This document shows positions 13,206 to 25,800 of a stretch of 64,000 nt of DNA, one piece after another. Both the position numbers and the translations under genes were made by a program. The stretch lies in contig NW_006920879.1 of assembly GCF_000417875.1 (NCBI RefSeq), forward strand, positions 498,130 to 562,129, read 5' to 3'. Within the stretch, counting starts at the first letter, position 1. Every line of letters begins with the position of its first letter. Source of the DNA: Pseudozyma flocculosa PF-1 (Eukaryota > Basidiomycota > Ustilaginomycetes > Ustilaginales > Ustilaginaceae). Below the pieces are notes generated by a model. It saw nothing but the letters and a program-made list of their open reading frames with translations, made no database searches and was not told the origin of the DNA.

Positions 13206-15124
13206 ATGAAGCCGTCTAGCTACAAGTGGGCCTACCTCGCCGCCGGCATCGCGCTGCGCGTCGGCCTACTCGCATTTGGCCGATACCAGGATGCCCACTC
13301 GGCGGTGCCCTACACCGACGTCGACTATTCGGTCTTTTCCGACGCTTCCAAGGCCATCCTCGACGGCTGCTCGCTCTCACACACCATAGACGGCACCGCA
13401 GCTGCTTCCGAGGCCGACATCTTTGACGATGCCGAGCTGCGCTGCGCACGCGGGATTCTGCCGGCCATGGCCCGCTTCCTCCTTCTCAACGACCCTCAGC
13501 GGCAGACGTCCGAGCAGCATTCGGCCTTTCAGCAGAATTCGTTCATGTTTGCCTGGGCCACGCGCTGCTACGACCTCGCCCGCCCGCTCTTCCGCGCCGT
13601 TGCCAGCCTCGGTGACCCCTACTCGCGGCCCACCTACCGGTACACGCCGCTCCTCGCCCTCGCCCTCACCCCGATCCACCTCTTCGGGTGGGCCGACTTT
13701 GGCAAGTACCTCTTCGCTTCCGCCGATGTGCTCTGCGCCCTCTTGATGTGGCTCATCCTCGACGGAAGGAGGGCGCAGGGATCGCCCGCCGGCATCCACG
13801 TCCACCTCCCCGGCCTCATCTGGCTCCTCAACCCGCTGCCCGCCCAGATCTCGACGCGCGGCTCCTCCGAGGCCCTGGTCGGCCTTTCCGTGCTCTCATT
13901 CGTCTACTTTCTGCTCAGCGCCAACCCAGAGGCACCACTCGGCCTGACGCCCGTTCACGAGACCGCAGATGCTGGGCTAGCGCCGCCGTCCAAGGCTCTG
14001 GACCAGCAGGCGACCGAGGCGGTTCCGACCTACCGCCCGCTGGTACCCGAATCCGCTCTGCCACTATCCGAGTGGTCCGCCGCTGCCTACCTCTCGCCGG
14101 CGATCCTAGGCCTCGCTGTCCACCTCAAGATCTTCCCCGTCATCTATGGCATTCCGGTCATGGCACATCTCTCGCAATCGACCGAGGCGGCATTCGACCC
14201 GGTGGCTCGGCGCAAGCTCGGTCTCTTGCAGCGGCATTCCGCCGGCATCCAGTATGGCCTGATCGCCTTTGCCACATTCATGGCGACCAACGCGGTGGCA
14301 TGGCTGTTGTGAGTCTCCGCATGGCCGTCGTACAGCCGTTGCGATCCTCCTCTCGCTGACCTTCGACCCATCTCGCTTTTGCCTTCGCGGTTCCGCCTAC
14401 TCCACAGCTGGGGCGCGCCTTTTGTCGAGCACACGTTCGCCTACCACCTGACGCGACAGGACCACCGGCACAACTTCAGCCCCTACTTTCTCACCACGTA
14501 CCTCTCCAACATCCCCGGCCTGCGATCCAGCACGGCGACCGCGGCCATCGACTCGTTGGAGTCGCGCCTGCTGTCGTCGCCGCTGTTTTCGTTTGCGCCC
14601 CAGGCACTGCTGGTGGCCGTGCTCGGGTGGCGATTGGGGAAGCGCGACGTGGTGGCGGCTATGACGGCGCAGACGATTGCGTTTGTCGCGTTCAACAAGG
14701 TGTGCACGAGCCAGTACTTTCTCTGGTTCCTCTGGCTCGTCCCCATCGTCTGGCCCTCGCTCTCCATCAGGCCAGGCACGGCGGCCGTCGCGGTCGGGTC
14801 CTGGATCGGTGCACAGGTGAGCAGGGCGAAGGTGTGGACTTCCGAGGGTCGTGCGTCCGACTTGATCGACTGACAGACGGTGAACATGCCTCCTCCCAAC
14901 GACAGGCGCTATGGCTCTCGCAAGCCTACCTGCTCGAGTTCAAGGCGCAGGACGTCTTTGTGCGCATCTGGGTGTCGAGCCTGGCGCTGCTCGCCGTCCA
15001 TGCCGCCCTTCTCGTGACATTCGTTCGGGCGTGGGCACGGTATCGCATTTCCTTCAAGCTCCCTCCTGTTCGTCCTGCGACACCGTCGACGACGGCGACC
15101 ACGATACCTGGCAAGGCGGCCTGA
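13206..15124 (+). CDS. GPI14: GPI mannosyltransferase I (PIG-M/GPI14), 576 aa, 3 exons
   Basis: Exons 13206-14308, 14408-14816 and 14906-15124. The N-terminus has a membrane segment followed by VPYTDVDYSVFSDA, the luminal DxD motif (Asp38, Asp40) of PIG-M. SRPTYRYTPLLALAL and FGKYLFASADVLCALLMW follow. Exon 2 opens with WGAPFVEHTFAYHLTRQD and RHNFSPYF, a signature of the family. The enzyme adds the first mannose to the GPI anchor precursor in the ER lumen, using dolichol-phosphate-mannose. The protein is longer than the usual 400-450 residues, partly because of a loop insert of about 50 residues (about 240-290, rich in Pro, Ala and Glu). The C-terminal exon encodes a further membrane helix and a short Thr-rich tail. 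Confidence 0.92.
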
Positions 15125-17573
15125 ACATGGCAGGGTAGCGCGCCAGCAAGATCCTGGCTTGCTCTGTATATGCACGTTCTCTTCCCCTCTCTGTTTCCGT
15201 CTGTGATCCGGTAATGTCACCTCGGCCACCAAGCCCGCCTGCGTCCGGTTGACCGTCAAGGAGGCTCGGTGAGGAGGTGGAGCATGCCCTGCGCGGGTCG
15301 GTTGACCATCTCCTGCGGCCAGCGGGGGTCCGACGGACAAAGCGGCGCGGCCATTTCTCTGCTGATCGGAGTCACCGTCTTGACCCTCGCCGTACGTACC
15401 CGCCGCGACGACCCTCGGCCGTGCTTGCTTGGCCTGGACGTCCACGGACACGGTTGCGGGTGAGCCTCGGGGGCATCGGAAACGTCGCTTCCGTTCCGTC
15501 TCCAGACGATCCACCAAAAAGGCCGGCAGCTTTGCCCCAGGTGGTTGCTCGTCGCTCCCCGCTCGTGTGGCCTGCCCAGCCTGGCGCAGCCGGTCGCTCC
15601 CTCGTTCTGCGGTGGTGGCGGTGGAGGAAATTTCTTTGCAGCCTCGTTGAGCGGCAAAAGTGAGCGCCCGACAGAAGGGACGCTTGGCGCGGTTGCGCCC
15701 CCCCGCGGTGGAGCAGGCGTGACGGCCGAGGGCGGGCAGGCGGGCAGGCGGGCCACGCAGGCACGCACGCACGGAGAAAAGGTGGCCGGAGCTGCCTGCC
15801 TGCCGTCGATCCCTCGGCGGCGGTGGGTCTTGGCCAGCAGGCCCAGGCCGGCTTTTGTGCCGAACGCGCTCCACATGCAGCAACACACACCACAGGCAGG
15901 AAAGCCAACCGTCTGGGCGTTGCTGGGGGGAAAAATCAGGCCACTTTTTTTTCTGCTGTGGCACCACCGACCCGTCTGCCTCTTGCTCCGCCCGCCCGGG
16001 TTCGGAGGGTGAACCCGACGGACGCGACACATGGCCGCACGACGACGAGAGCCTGGCTTGGCCGGCTTTGTTCGTAAGCAAGCCATCTCAGGCGCCGCGC
16101 TAATTATGTATTCTTGGGGATTCCGAGGAACGGGCGGTGTCATACGCAGCACAACAAGCCCGCGTGATGGCAGCGCGCGTCCCTGAGGCCACTCGGAAAG
16201 CTGAGCGATGCTGCCACGATATCGCCGCCAGAGGTAGGCGGCGTGGACGAGCCAAGGTCGCGGGCCTTGGTTGGCTTCGTTGACACTTTAGGCAGGCAGG
16301 GCTCGCTCGCCCTTCGGCCGCCGCCGCCGCCATTCATCGTCATTAATGTGTCGCTTTCGCCAAGAAGCCAAGCGAAGAGCGGCTGGGCGTGGGGGGAGGA
16401 AAGCAAGGCAGCGCGGCCCCAAATGCCCCGAGGCAGGCCATGGTGGGACGGCCCGACGTGCCTGCCTGCGCACGCGCTCGTGCGCATCTGCCAGGGCCAG
16501 GGCCCGGGCCAGATCGAGCCAGGCAGATAGGCGGCTTGGCCCTGCTCGCTGTGTGCTTCGGATTTTTGCTTTTCTGCTTTCTTCCTGACGGGCTCAGGCA
16601 GGTCGCGGCAAAGCCCAGCAGGACGACCTGCCGGCGCCGACGAGCCGGAGACGTCCCGTCGAAGCAGAGCTCCGCCAACGAGTCGTCGGTCGGCCAAGAC
16701 CAAACAACGTACGCGACGACAAACGGCGGCAAGAATCCGCCAGAGAGACGCAGACCCCGCCAAAGCAGAGAGGCAGCAGCCTAGCCTGGGCCAAGGCAGG
16801 GCCACATCCCCTTGCAGGCTTTTTTCGTTGCAGTCGTCGCCGTCGTCGGCTGATGACGGCCATTCCTGGCCACACGTCCGCGGCCAACAACGACGAGGCG
16901 AACAGGCAAACGAAGACAAAGAGAGATGGGAAGGAGAAAAACTTGGTCAGCGGCCGACCGCCATCATGCCTGCTTGTCAAGCAAGCAAGGGCGCCCCCGT
17001 GCTGTGGGCTTAGCGAGCCAGGAGGTTGAGATTGGACGACACACGCCGCCCGACTGACCCGGAGACGGCGACGCGGCCAGACGTCAAACCTGGCCACGCC
17101 AAACCAGGCCAGAGTACAGCAGGCCCACGCAGAGGGACACTTCGCTCGCTTGCCCGCCCGCCAGAAAGAGAGACTTCTCTTCCGAGAGAGAGAAAGATGA
17201 GAGAGATCAGCAGCCACGGCCAAATCATCCGCCGATCCTCCCTCGTCCCCTAGCCTGCCTTGCGTTGCGTTGGCCGCCCTCTGACCTTCGGGTTTCCGCT
17301 CCTCGTCCGCCGTCCCTTCTCACCTCACCACCATCCACCATCATCTTTGGCCCTCCCTCCATCCGCCCCACGCCTGTCGCTCCCTCTGAGCCATCCGCCC
17401 CCGACCGCCTCTGCGCGTCCTTGTCTCCGCCTCGCGCGTCGTCCAGCTCAGCACCATCTCGGCGGCGACGTTGACCTCGCCACAGCTACCGAGGCCGATC
17501 CGCCACTCCTCCTTTCGCCCCCAACTCTGGCGTTCCTTTCGTCCATCCGACCGACCCCTACGTTGCTGCAGCC
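15125..17573. other. 2.4-kb gene-poor stretch upstream of ERG5
   Basis: No recognisable protein is encoded; the open frames on both strands are GC-driven and have no family features. Visible content includes GGCAGGCGGGCAGGCGGGCC-type short repeats near 15733-15775, a small inverted repeat GGGTTC...GAACCC near 15998-16016, and a strongly pyrimidine-rich leader from about 17270 to the ERG5 start. It may hold long upstream control regions or noncoding transcripts; the sequence does not decide this. Confidence 0.5.
17320..17328 (+). promoter_or_regulatory. Possible sterol-regulatory-element-like site upstream of ERG5
   Basis: TCACCTCAC lies about 245 bp upstream of the ERG5 start. It differs by one base from the TCACCCCAC core bound by SREBP/Sre1-type factors. 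A 9-mer in a pyrimidine-rich leader can arise by chance, so support is weak. Confidence 0.2.
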
Positions 17574-19557
17574 ATGTCGTCCGCCGTGCCCTCCCAGATG
17601 GTCCACAACGCGTCGCAGCGCGGCGCCGCCTCGGTCGCCTCGGCCTTTGAGAGCGCCACCAGCAACGGCTCCGTGCTGCAAAAGGCGCTGACCGCCTTCG
17701 ACTACGCCACCCTCAAGAACGCCGATCGCACCACGATCGTCTTCACCCTCCTCGCGCTCCTTGCGACCGCGCTGATCGCGGAGCAGTACGTCTACCAGCG
17801 CAAGAAGGGCGCGCTGCCCGGTCCCAGCTGGACCATCCCCGTCATTGGCAAGTTCGCCGACTCGCTCAGCCCCTCGCTCGAAAAGTACCAGGAGGGCTGG
17901 AACTCGGGTCCTCTCAGCGTCGCGAGCGTCTTCAACATGTGAGTGGCCTCGTTCGCCCGGCGAGGAAAGCGCGCTTTCCTTTGCCGTTGGCCCGGCGGAT
18001 GCCCGTGGTCGCGCGGTCGGAAGGCGGGCTCCGGTGGCAGTGACATCCCGCCGCAAAACGACTTATCGCGCTGAAGCTTTGTTCGACTTTCTCGCGTCTT
18101 TGTGCCCCTCCAGCTTCATTGTCATCGCGTCTTCGACCGAGTTCTCGCGAAAGATCCTCAACAGCCCCACATACGCCGAGCCGTGCCTGGTCGCCTCTGC
18201 CAAGAAGGTGCTCTGCCACGACAACTGGTGAGTGCCGTTGCGGGATCCGGCGAGGTCCGGCGTAAGGGACCCGATGGATGGCCCATTGTTGCGCTCCTCG
18301 GACTGACCTGATCCGCTCCGGAATGATACCCTCATTACGCTCCTCGCGCTCTCGCGACACAGGGTCTTCCTCAACGGCAAGGTCCACGTCGACTACCGCC
18401 GCGGCCTCAACACGCTCTTCACGCGCCGCGCGTTGAGCGTCTACCTGAGCATCCAGGAGGGTATCTACAAGCAGCACTTTGCCAAGTGGCTCAGCAACCC
18501 CAACCCCAAGCCCGAGGCGTACATGATGCACTTCCGCGACCTCAACATGGAGACGTCCCTCCGCGTCTTCTGCGGCGACTACATCCCCGAAGAAGGCGCG
18601 AGGGAGGTCTCTGAAAACTACTGGCTGATCACGGTGGCGCTCGAGCTGGTCAACTTCCCGTTCGCCTTCCCCGGCACCAAGGTCTACAACGCCATCAAGG
18701 CGCGCAAGATTGCGATGAAGTGGTTCGAGCACACTGCGCGCGAGTCCAAGAAGAGGATGGCCGAGGGCAAGGAGGTCACCTGCCTCACCGACGCCTGGAT
18801 CAAGGCCATGATTGACGCCAAGGAGCAGCGCGACAATGCCGAGCTCGAGGCCGAGACGCGCCGCGTCCTTGTGCGCGACTTTTCGGATCGCGAGATTGCC
18901 ATGGTGCTGCTCAGCTTCCTGTTCGCCTCGCAGGACGCCATGACCTCGGGTCTCACCTACCTCTTCCAGCACCTGGCCGACCGTCCCGACATCCTGCGCA
19001 AGGTGCGCGAGGAGCAGTACCGCATCCGCGGCGACGCCATCGACGCCCCCACCACGCTCGACATGGTCGAGCAGATGGAGTACACCAAGGCTGTCGTCAA
19101 GGAGAGCCTGCGCCTGAAGCCGCCGGTCATCATGGTGCCCTACATGAACCACAAGGACTTCCCCATCGACAAGGGCTACACGGTGCCCAAGGGCAGCATG
19201 ATCATCCCGAGCTTCTGGAACCCGCTGCACGACGAGCAGGTCTACCCGGAGCCCGACGAGCTGCGGCCGGAGCGCTGGCTCGATGCCGAGGGCCTGGCCG
19301 AGAAGAACCCCAAGAACTACCTCGTCTTTGGCAGCGGCCCGCACAACTGCATCGGCCAGCAGTACGCCAACATGCACCTCACCGCCGTGCTCGGCACCGC
19401 CAGCGTGCTGCTCAACTGGGAGCACGAGGTGACGCCCCAGAGCGAAAAGGTCGAGGTCATCGCCACCATCTTCCCCAAGGACGGCGCCCGCATGAAGTTT
19501 ACGCCGCGAGCCGCACCCGCCCCTGGCACCGCCCCCGAGATCGCCGCGGCGGCATGA
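17574..19557 (+). CDS. ERG5: Sterol C-22 desaturase, cytochrome P450 CYP61 (557 aa, 3 exons)
   Basis: Exons 17574-17938, 18114-18227 and 18363-19557; introns of 175 and 135 bp. An N-terminal membrane anchor (TIVFTLLALLATALIAEQY) precedes the proline hinge LPGPSWTIPVIGKFADSLSP. The CYP61 block SVFNIFIVIASS...FSRKILNSP, the NWVFLNGKVHVDYRRGLNTL segment, the ExxR helix (KESLR), RPERW and the haem loop FGSGPHNCIGQ (Cys about 489) are all present. The enzyme puts the C-22 double bond into the sterol side chain late in ergosterol synthesis, in the ER. Length matches the family. The last exon ends in an Ala/Pro-rich tail. Confidence 0.95.
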
Positions 19558-20046
19558 AAGCGGCGCGGTCAGTGTCGAGGCATCGGGCTCAGCTCGCCTC
19601 CCGTTCTTCGCGCTCCGCTTCCCGCCCGGCTGCATCGATACCGACTTCTGCGCACGATCCTCTGCGCATCTTTACGACACACGCCTCGCTCTCTCTCTCT
19701 CTCTCTCTCTCGCTCTCTCTCTATCGTCGCGGCATCTGCCTCCTGCTCGACCTTGCATTGCATCGCACTGCGGAACTGTACTTGTATAGCCGAACCTACG
19801 TCGGCCCACGACCTCGATGTCTTCCATCCTGGAGCGCAATTCTTTTCATATTTCTTTTGCGCTGAAGCGCGTGGAGTGGCGGCCGCTGCCGCGCTGCCAC
19901 GGCGGAAGGGTCAGGGGGCTGTGGGAGATACGGTACAAGTACAAGGGCGATGAGGGGATGGGCGGCAGCGAAGGGGATGGATGGTACGATGGGTCTTGGC
20001 GCGTGTGATGGTGCCACGGCCGGCGCCGGCCGTGCGCAGTCGTGCA
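19558..20046. other. Convergent 3' region between ERG5 and SLX9
   Basis: 489 bp between two stop codons that face each other. It holds a CT microsatellite (listed separately) and no further coding signal; it should contain the 3' UTRs of both genes. Confidence 0.5.
19687..19724 (+). repeat. (CT)n microsatellite
   Basis: A run of CT dinucleotides, broken by one CG, lies about 130 bp after the ERG5 stop codon and is probably within its 3' UTR. Confidence 0.9.
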
Positions 20047-20961
20047 TCAGGCCATGTCGACGTCGACCCGTCGTTGCCCGTTTCCTGCTGCTGCTGCTGC
20101 TGCTGTGGTGGCGTGCTTTGCTCGAAGACTGGCGGACTGATCGAAGGCGAGTGTGTTCTGGGCGTGCAGGCGGAGAGCGGCGAAGGGGTTCTTGGCGTAG
20201 GCAGGGTCGGAGAGGATGTGGGGCTGTCGCATCATTTCGTGAGCCCTGTTGGCGGTCGTCGAGAGCGGACGAGGATACAGGACAGGGTGCTGTCAGCAGA
20301 CGAGCGGGACCGGGCGCGGCGCGGCGATGGCCTCAAAGACCGACAGGGAGAGGGCGGAGGAACGGGCGGGAAGAACTCACAGTGCCTTTTTCTTTGCCTT
20401 TTCAGTGACGACGCCGTCCTTTGCGCCTTGGGATCCCACGCCCCGGTGCTGTGCGGCGGCGACCGAGGCCGCAACGTGGGAAGCGTGCTCGGCAGCGACC
20501 TGTGCCTCGAAGACGTCGTCGTCGTCGCCATCCTGCATCGTCTCCTCGTCCGCCTCCTCGTCCGCACCCTCTGCGACGGGGGCAATTTGCTGCTTGAGGT
20601 CATCGACGACGTCCTCGAGGTCCTTCAATCCCTGTCGGTTGCCGGCCAGGTTGTTCCTCTGCTTCTTTTTCAACCGCTTCAGCGACGACTTTGACAGCGG
20701 CTTGCCGCCCTCGCCGGGGCCGCCGAGGTTGAGGACGGGTCTGGAGGATGAGGAAGAGTCGGAGGCGGACCTGGCCTGCGATACGAGTTCGGCGCGCTTG
20801 AGTGCGCGTTTGGCCGCCTTGGAGATCTGCTGGCCGCGCACCCCGCCGCCGCTCGGCGTGGCCACGGACGAGGGAGAGGTGGTGCTTGAGGGCGCGGAGC
20901 TGGATCGCGTCTTGGACCGCGGAGCTGCACGGCCCCGGATCCCTTGATCTGCCCGTACCAT
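20047..20961 (-). CDS. SLX9: SLX9-family ribosome biogenesis protein (259 aa, 2 exons)
   Basis: Exons on the minus strand: 20961-20381 and 20245-20047, with a 135-bp intron. The middle has GKPLSKSSLKRLKKKQRNNL, and the end of exon 1 has EKAKKKAL joined to AHEMMRQPHILSDPAYAKNPFAALRLHAQNTL. The closing NPFAALRLHAQNTL block is the hallmark of SLX9/FAM207 proteins. These bind pre-40S particles and help process and export the small ribosomal subunit. The remainder is Ser/Ala-rich, with an acidic patch near 150-170. A (CTG)7 tract at 20085-20105 encodes a polyalanine stretch close to the C-terminus. Confidence 0.82.
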
Positions 20962-22821
20962 GTCGAAGCAGGCTGTCGGTGGTTGAAGAGTCCAGAGGGT
21001 GATGGGGTAGCAGGCGATGGTGCTGGTGGTGGCGGCAGTGTCTTCGCAGCAAGGCCCACAGGCAAGGGTTCAGGTGGCTGGCCCAAAAAAGTTTAGAGCG
21101 TCGATGAGATCGGGCAGCGCAGCAGCACATCGATTCTCTATCGGGGCTTGGGACGACGTGGAGATGGCCGGCTGGACTGCCTGCGGGGCCTGCAGGCTGC
21201 GCATGGGCGGCGGGCGGGCGGTCACGCTGTCCGGGCCACCCTTTCCCCCCCCCCCCCATGTCGATGTCGCGATCTTGATAAATATCCTAGCGCGGGCTAA
21301 TCTCTGTCGACCACATGCTTTTCTTTGGGCTGCCTGCCGATAGGTTACGGTACCGCGCCAGCGAGCGAGTCACACAAAAGAGCGACGGCGCGGTCATCGT
21401 CAGCTGGCCCGGTTGCAAGCCCGCCCGGCCGCTGCTACGGCACCCATACCATACGGTACCGTGGTTCGGGCGCAGCTTGGCGGGGCGCAGCCGAAGCCAG
21501 GCGAGAGGGCGAGGACCCGGGGCCGTTCCGACGCCGTCGCCCGTCCCCGAGGTCATCATACGTACATCGCATCGGTTGCACCCGACGGCCAAGGCTGGGC
21601 GACGTGATTGCGCCGAGTGGTCAGGACGGAGCATAAGGCGAGGCCGTGCAGAGCCAGGCAAGCTGCCGGCGACGAGCGGCCTGTTTTGACCTCGTTTGCG
21701 TTGCGTACCGGCCGGACTTTGGTGGGCTTGCTGCCGCTGCCGTGTGCCCTTTTTGAGCCTGGGGTCCCTGGCTTGGCCTGGCCGGCTGTCTGTGCGCTGC
21801 AATTTGGGCACTCGCCTTGCTTGCTTGGTTGCGACTTGCTTCTTGGTCTGGCACGCGCACCCTTCCACCCACACCACCACCGTCGTGCATCCTTGACCGC
21901 TTCCTCCTCCTCCCCTCACTTCCCGCATCCCCTTCGCCCCTTCGTCCTACGGCAGTGGTGTACAGCTTCCCGCCGTGGTTGCGTTTGCGGCCCCGCCATA
22001 TCGCCGCATAGCCCTCGATCCGGACCCGCCTTCACCGCCCCGACCTCATACATACATAGGTGACCCACACGCCCGCCCGCCTGCCCGTCCTGCCGCCGTC
22101 GCCACCTAGCTAGCAACTTTGTTCCGGCTTCCCACCCTCTTCGCCCCGACGCCTCCAGCTGGAACCGCCACAACCCTTCGCTCCGCATTTGCAGCCCTTG
22201 TACGCCTTTTCACTCTTCCCCGGCCAGCCGGTAAGCTCTCCGGCGCGCCGGCGACTTGCGGCTCGACCGCCGAGCAGATCTCAATCTCGATCTCGGACCA
22301 GCGCCCTACGCCCTAGCGCCCTCACTGCTCTGGCTTAACTTCTTGCTCCGCCCTCTCAGACCCGCATACATCATCATCGGGTCCTCGCTTGCTTCCGGTC
22401 CCGCCGCCAGATCCACTGCGCCGGAACCCTAGAAATTCGGCGAGCCTTGACCTAGAAGTCAGCGCGGCCGTCGCTTTGCCCCTTGCAAGCGTCCCGGAAG
22501 TCGCCGTCCACCTCCTGGGCTTGACAGGCTCTCGCGCATTCCACCACGCACCCATGTCGCTCTAGTCCGCTACCCCATCGAAGCCCCTCCCACCACCTCC
22601 CTGGTCGTTCGGGCTTCCCCGTTGATGGGACCGGCAGACCCCTCACATCGGATCTCTGTCCCTCTTCGCTCATTGCAGCGCCTCACCATCGGCTTGCTGC
22701 CTTGCCGTAACGCTTCAGCCGCAAAGCTCGCTTCATCCCACCAGCGAACACCTCCACCACGTCCTCCCTGGCACCGGCGAAGAATCTCTAGCCCGCTCTC
22801 TGCTCGAGAGACGCTCCGACC
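20962..22821. promoter_or_regulatory. 1.9-kb divergent region between SLX9 and the large kinase
   Basis: No protein family was recognised. A run of 13 C lies at 21245-21257. Two KpnI-type palindromes (GGTACC in ACGGTACCG contexts) occur near 21348 and 21465. From about 21880 to the kinase start the strand is pyrimidine-rich, as in a long 5' leader. A possible 5'-UTR intron donor (GTAAGC at 22231) was noted but not confirmed. Both promoters must lie here. Confidence 0.45.
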
Positions 22822-25800
22822 ATGAAGGACGCTACCGGCACCGAAGATCCTCTTAGCTGGAGGAGGCACCAGCCTGCTCGACCTGCAGGCCCTCCCCAGC
22901 TTGTCTCGATGCCCAAGGCCGAGGCCAAGGCCATCCCGCGCACCCGGATCGAGCCCGCCTGGAAGGCCAAGGACAACTGGCGCACCCACGCAGCACCTCT
23001 GTCGCAACAGGAGCAGCACCAGCACCAGCAACAGTCTCAACAACAACACCAGCCTCACCATCAGCAGCAGCAGCACACTAACCAGCACCAGGTGCACTTC
23101 AGCCATGATGCGCGCGACGCTCCCGCAGCTGCAACGTCGGCGTCCCGCCTCAGCACCAGTCTAGGAAGCACCGGCAGCACCCACCTTGCGGTCCCTTCGG
23201 CTGCCAGTGCTCGCGCGACGAACAACTCCAACCCATGGGCCAACGGAGTTGGGGTGATTGGCTCCGGAAGGCCAAACTCCTCGCTCAAGCCCAGCAGCAT
23301 CGCTAGCAACGGCGCGGGAAGGACGGCCGATCTGGGCACCTCGCCGCCGCAATACAGCCGCAGCCCTCCCATGCACTCCGACAAGTGGTCCTTGACCCAG
23401 CCGACGCCCGGTCCAGCGACAAAGCTACGTGCGCTCCAGATTGGCGGCGGTATCGGCGGCCGTCTCCAGCCGCTGGACGGCCAACGCGTCCACCCGACAC
23501 CAGTCAACCGGGCCCTCACGGAAAAGGAGCGCAACGAGAACTGGATGCTCACCCCGACCAGCTCTCTGCCGAGCCTGCCAGGGACGCCGAGCAAGCCCCG
23601 TGACTCGAGCATCGACAGCGCCAGCAACGTCGCCCAGGCTAACGCCGAGAGGACGCAGGCGGTCGACGCCAATGCCCTCCATCGGCGTCGCGAGCACGAG
23701 TCTCGAGTCTATGGATCGAACGCTCAAACCACTTCGCGCGTCGGAGGACTTTCGAGTGCCTTTTCGGCCTCGCAGCAGCAGTCACTGCCTCGGACGCCCG
23801 TCGTCAATTCGGCATCGACGTTCGCGTCGGGCGCCTCTCCGGCGACTTCTGGCTCGCTGTTGAGTAGAGGCCTCGGTGGTCCGATCCACTCTTCGCCCAA
23901 GCGGTCGCCGCTGGTCGTGTCGGGCCGTTCTGGCGCGCGTGGGAATGTCTACGCCGCTCCTGGCCATGCCTACGGACCTGGCGCTGGACAGCCCGCGGCA
24001 GCGACCTCGGCTTGGAGCCCGGGAGCCTCGCCCAAACTCCTTGACCGGACCCTGGCGCCCATCGCCCGGCTCCCAATCATCGAGACCGCCTCGCAGCAGG
24101 CGTACAACGACTCTCCTAGCCACCATGTCTCGACCTCAGTGGCGGGGCTGTCTTCGCTGCGCTCTCCTGGCGCCCTCACGAGGCGGGATTCGGTCGCCTC
24201 TGCCGCATCCTCGGTACAGGGCGGCTATAGCCTCTCTCGGTCCCGACGCAGCTCGCAGGTGATCTCGCCCACTTCGCCGCCCGGGACCTCGAAGCGTGTT
24301 GGTGTCTACCGACCGCCTCACCTCCGCAACCGAGGCAGCGTCTCTGGCCTCCGACCCAGCGTGGCCCACTACGATCGAGTTAGGACCCCGAACCTGCGCG
24401 GCCACAGCCGCTCGCGCGAGTCGTCTGTCTCGCTGAGTCGTGGCGGCAGCAGGCCTCCATCATCGCTGGCCTTCTACCGCGCCGACACAATCCCGGAGCA
24501 TGGTACTCCCGATCCCAGCCGCTTCCCGCATCATCGCGAGAGGCTGCAGAGCATGACGTCGGTTGCTGGGTCGATCAGAGAACGAGAGGACAGCCTTGGC
24601 TCCGAGGATAGGCGATCATACCTCGCACACGGCGAGCGGTTCGTGGCTCCGGATGCCAGGACCAACGATCCAAGCGACGACCCAGTTCAGGCTGCCAAAC
24701 TGGCCTTGGACGGTGCATCTCTGGTGGCAAAGCTCGAGGAACAATCGAGGATTGACGACGAGCGCATCCGGCTCAGCCGCCGGAACCGCTTCGATCGCTC
24801 GAGCGACGATGTCTTTGCCGAGACGCGTTCGCGCCTTGACAACAGGCCATTCAATGACCTTGACGGCGACAAGAGCGGTGCGAACGACGACAGTCACGGC
24901 AAGCGCCAACATGGCGATGACATCGATGCCATCGACGATGACAACGATGTTGATGAGGACGACGACAACGCCAGCCAGGAATTCTTTGACCTCTCGGCGG
25001 ACGATTTGATGCACTACGGCGCCTCGGACGGCTATCCTCTCAGCCGCAACGGAAGCGCAATCGAAGGGCGTCCGCCGGGCGACATCTTCGAGGTCGGCGA
25101 CCGACTCGGGCCCGGTCTCGAGCACGAGGGTCAGATGATCCGGATCGCCGAAACGACCCCGGGCTTTGTCGATCAGAATGGCGATCTGACCGGCAGCCAG
25201 CTCGAGGTGGTCAGGAAGCTCGGAGAAGGCAGCTACGCCGTAGTCTACTTGGTCCGCGAGGTGATGCCCGAAGACCCCCAGCTGACCGATGCGGACGGGG
25301 CGTTCTCCATCGCCGACGACGAGGATGCCGAGATGCAGCCCGCCGCTGCCCGAGCCGCCTTCATCACCGGGTCGAGACAGGGGCGTCGGTCGGGCTCGAT
25401 GCCGCAGTCGCCTGACCCGCATCCGTCGTATGCGGCTGCCAGGGCGCTGATCCACAACGAAGACGAGGCCGATGAAACCATGAGGGGCCAGGACTCCGAG
25501 GACCTTCTCAGCTCCACGCTCAAGGCACACGTCGACGCTGGCGACACGACGATGTCGTACCACTCACCATCACTCGAGCAGCGCCGACGCAAGGACCTGC
25601 AGGACGAGCAACATCAAATGCAGCAGCAGCAGCAGCAGCAGCAGCCTCGCACCACTCCTTTCACGCCGCGCGAGTTCGCCCTCAAGTGCCTCTGCAAACG
25701 CGATCTGCCAGAGGACATGCTCGAGATCCAGCGCCTCGAGGCGACCATTCATCAGTCGATCCCCGCGCATCCCAACATCGTGACCCTCTACCGCACCTAC

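Noticed and set aside
14909..16081. 390-codon minus-strand frame overlapping the end of GPI14
   Set aside because: Overlaps a proven exon, has no recognisable domain, and its composition (Arg/Gly/Pro/Ala) is that of GC-rich noncoding DNA.
21340..21475. Palindromes around GGTACC and a 13-C run taken as a possible structured element
   Set aside because: Short palindromes and homopolymers are expected by chance in GC-rich DNA; no stem-loop of useful length.
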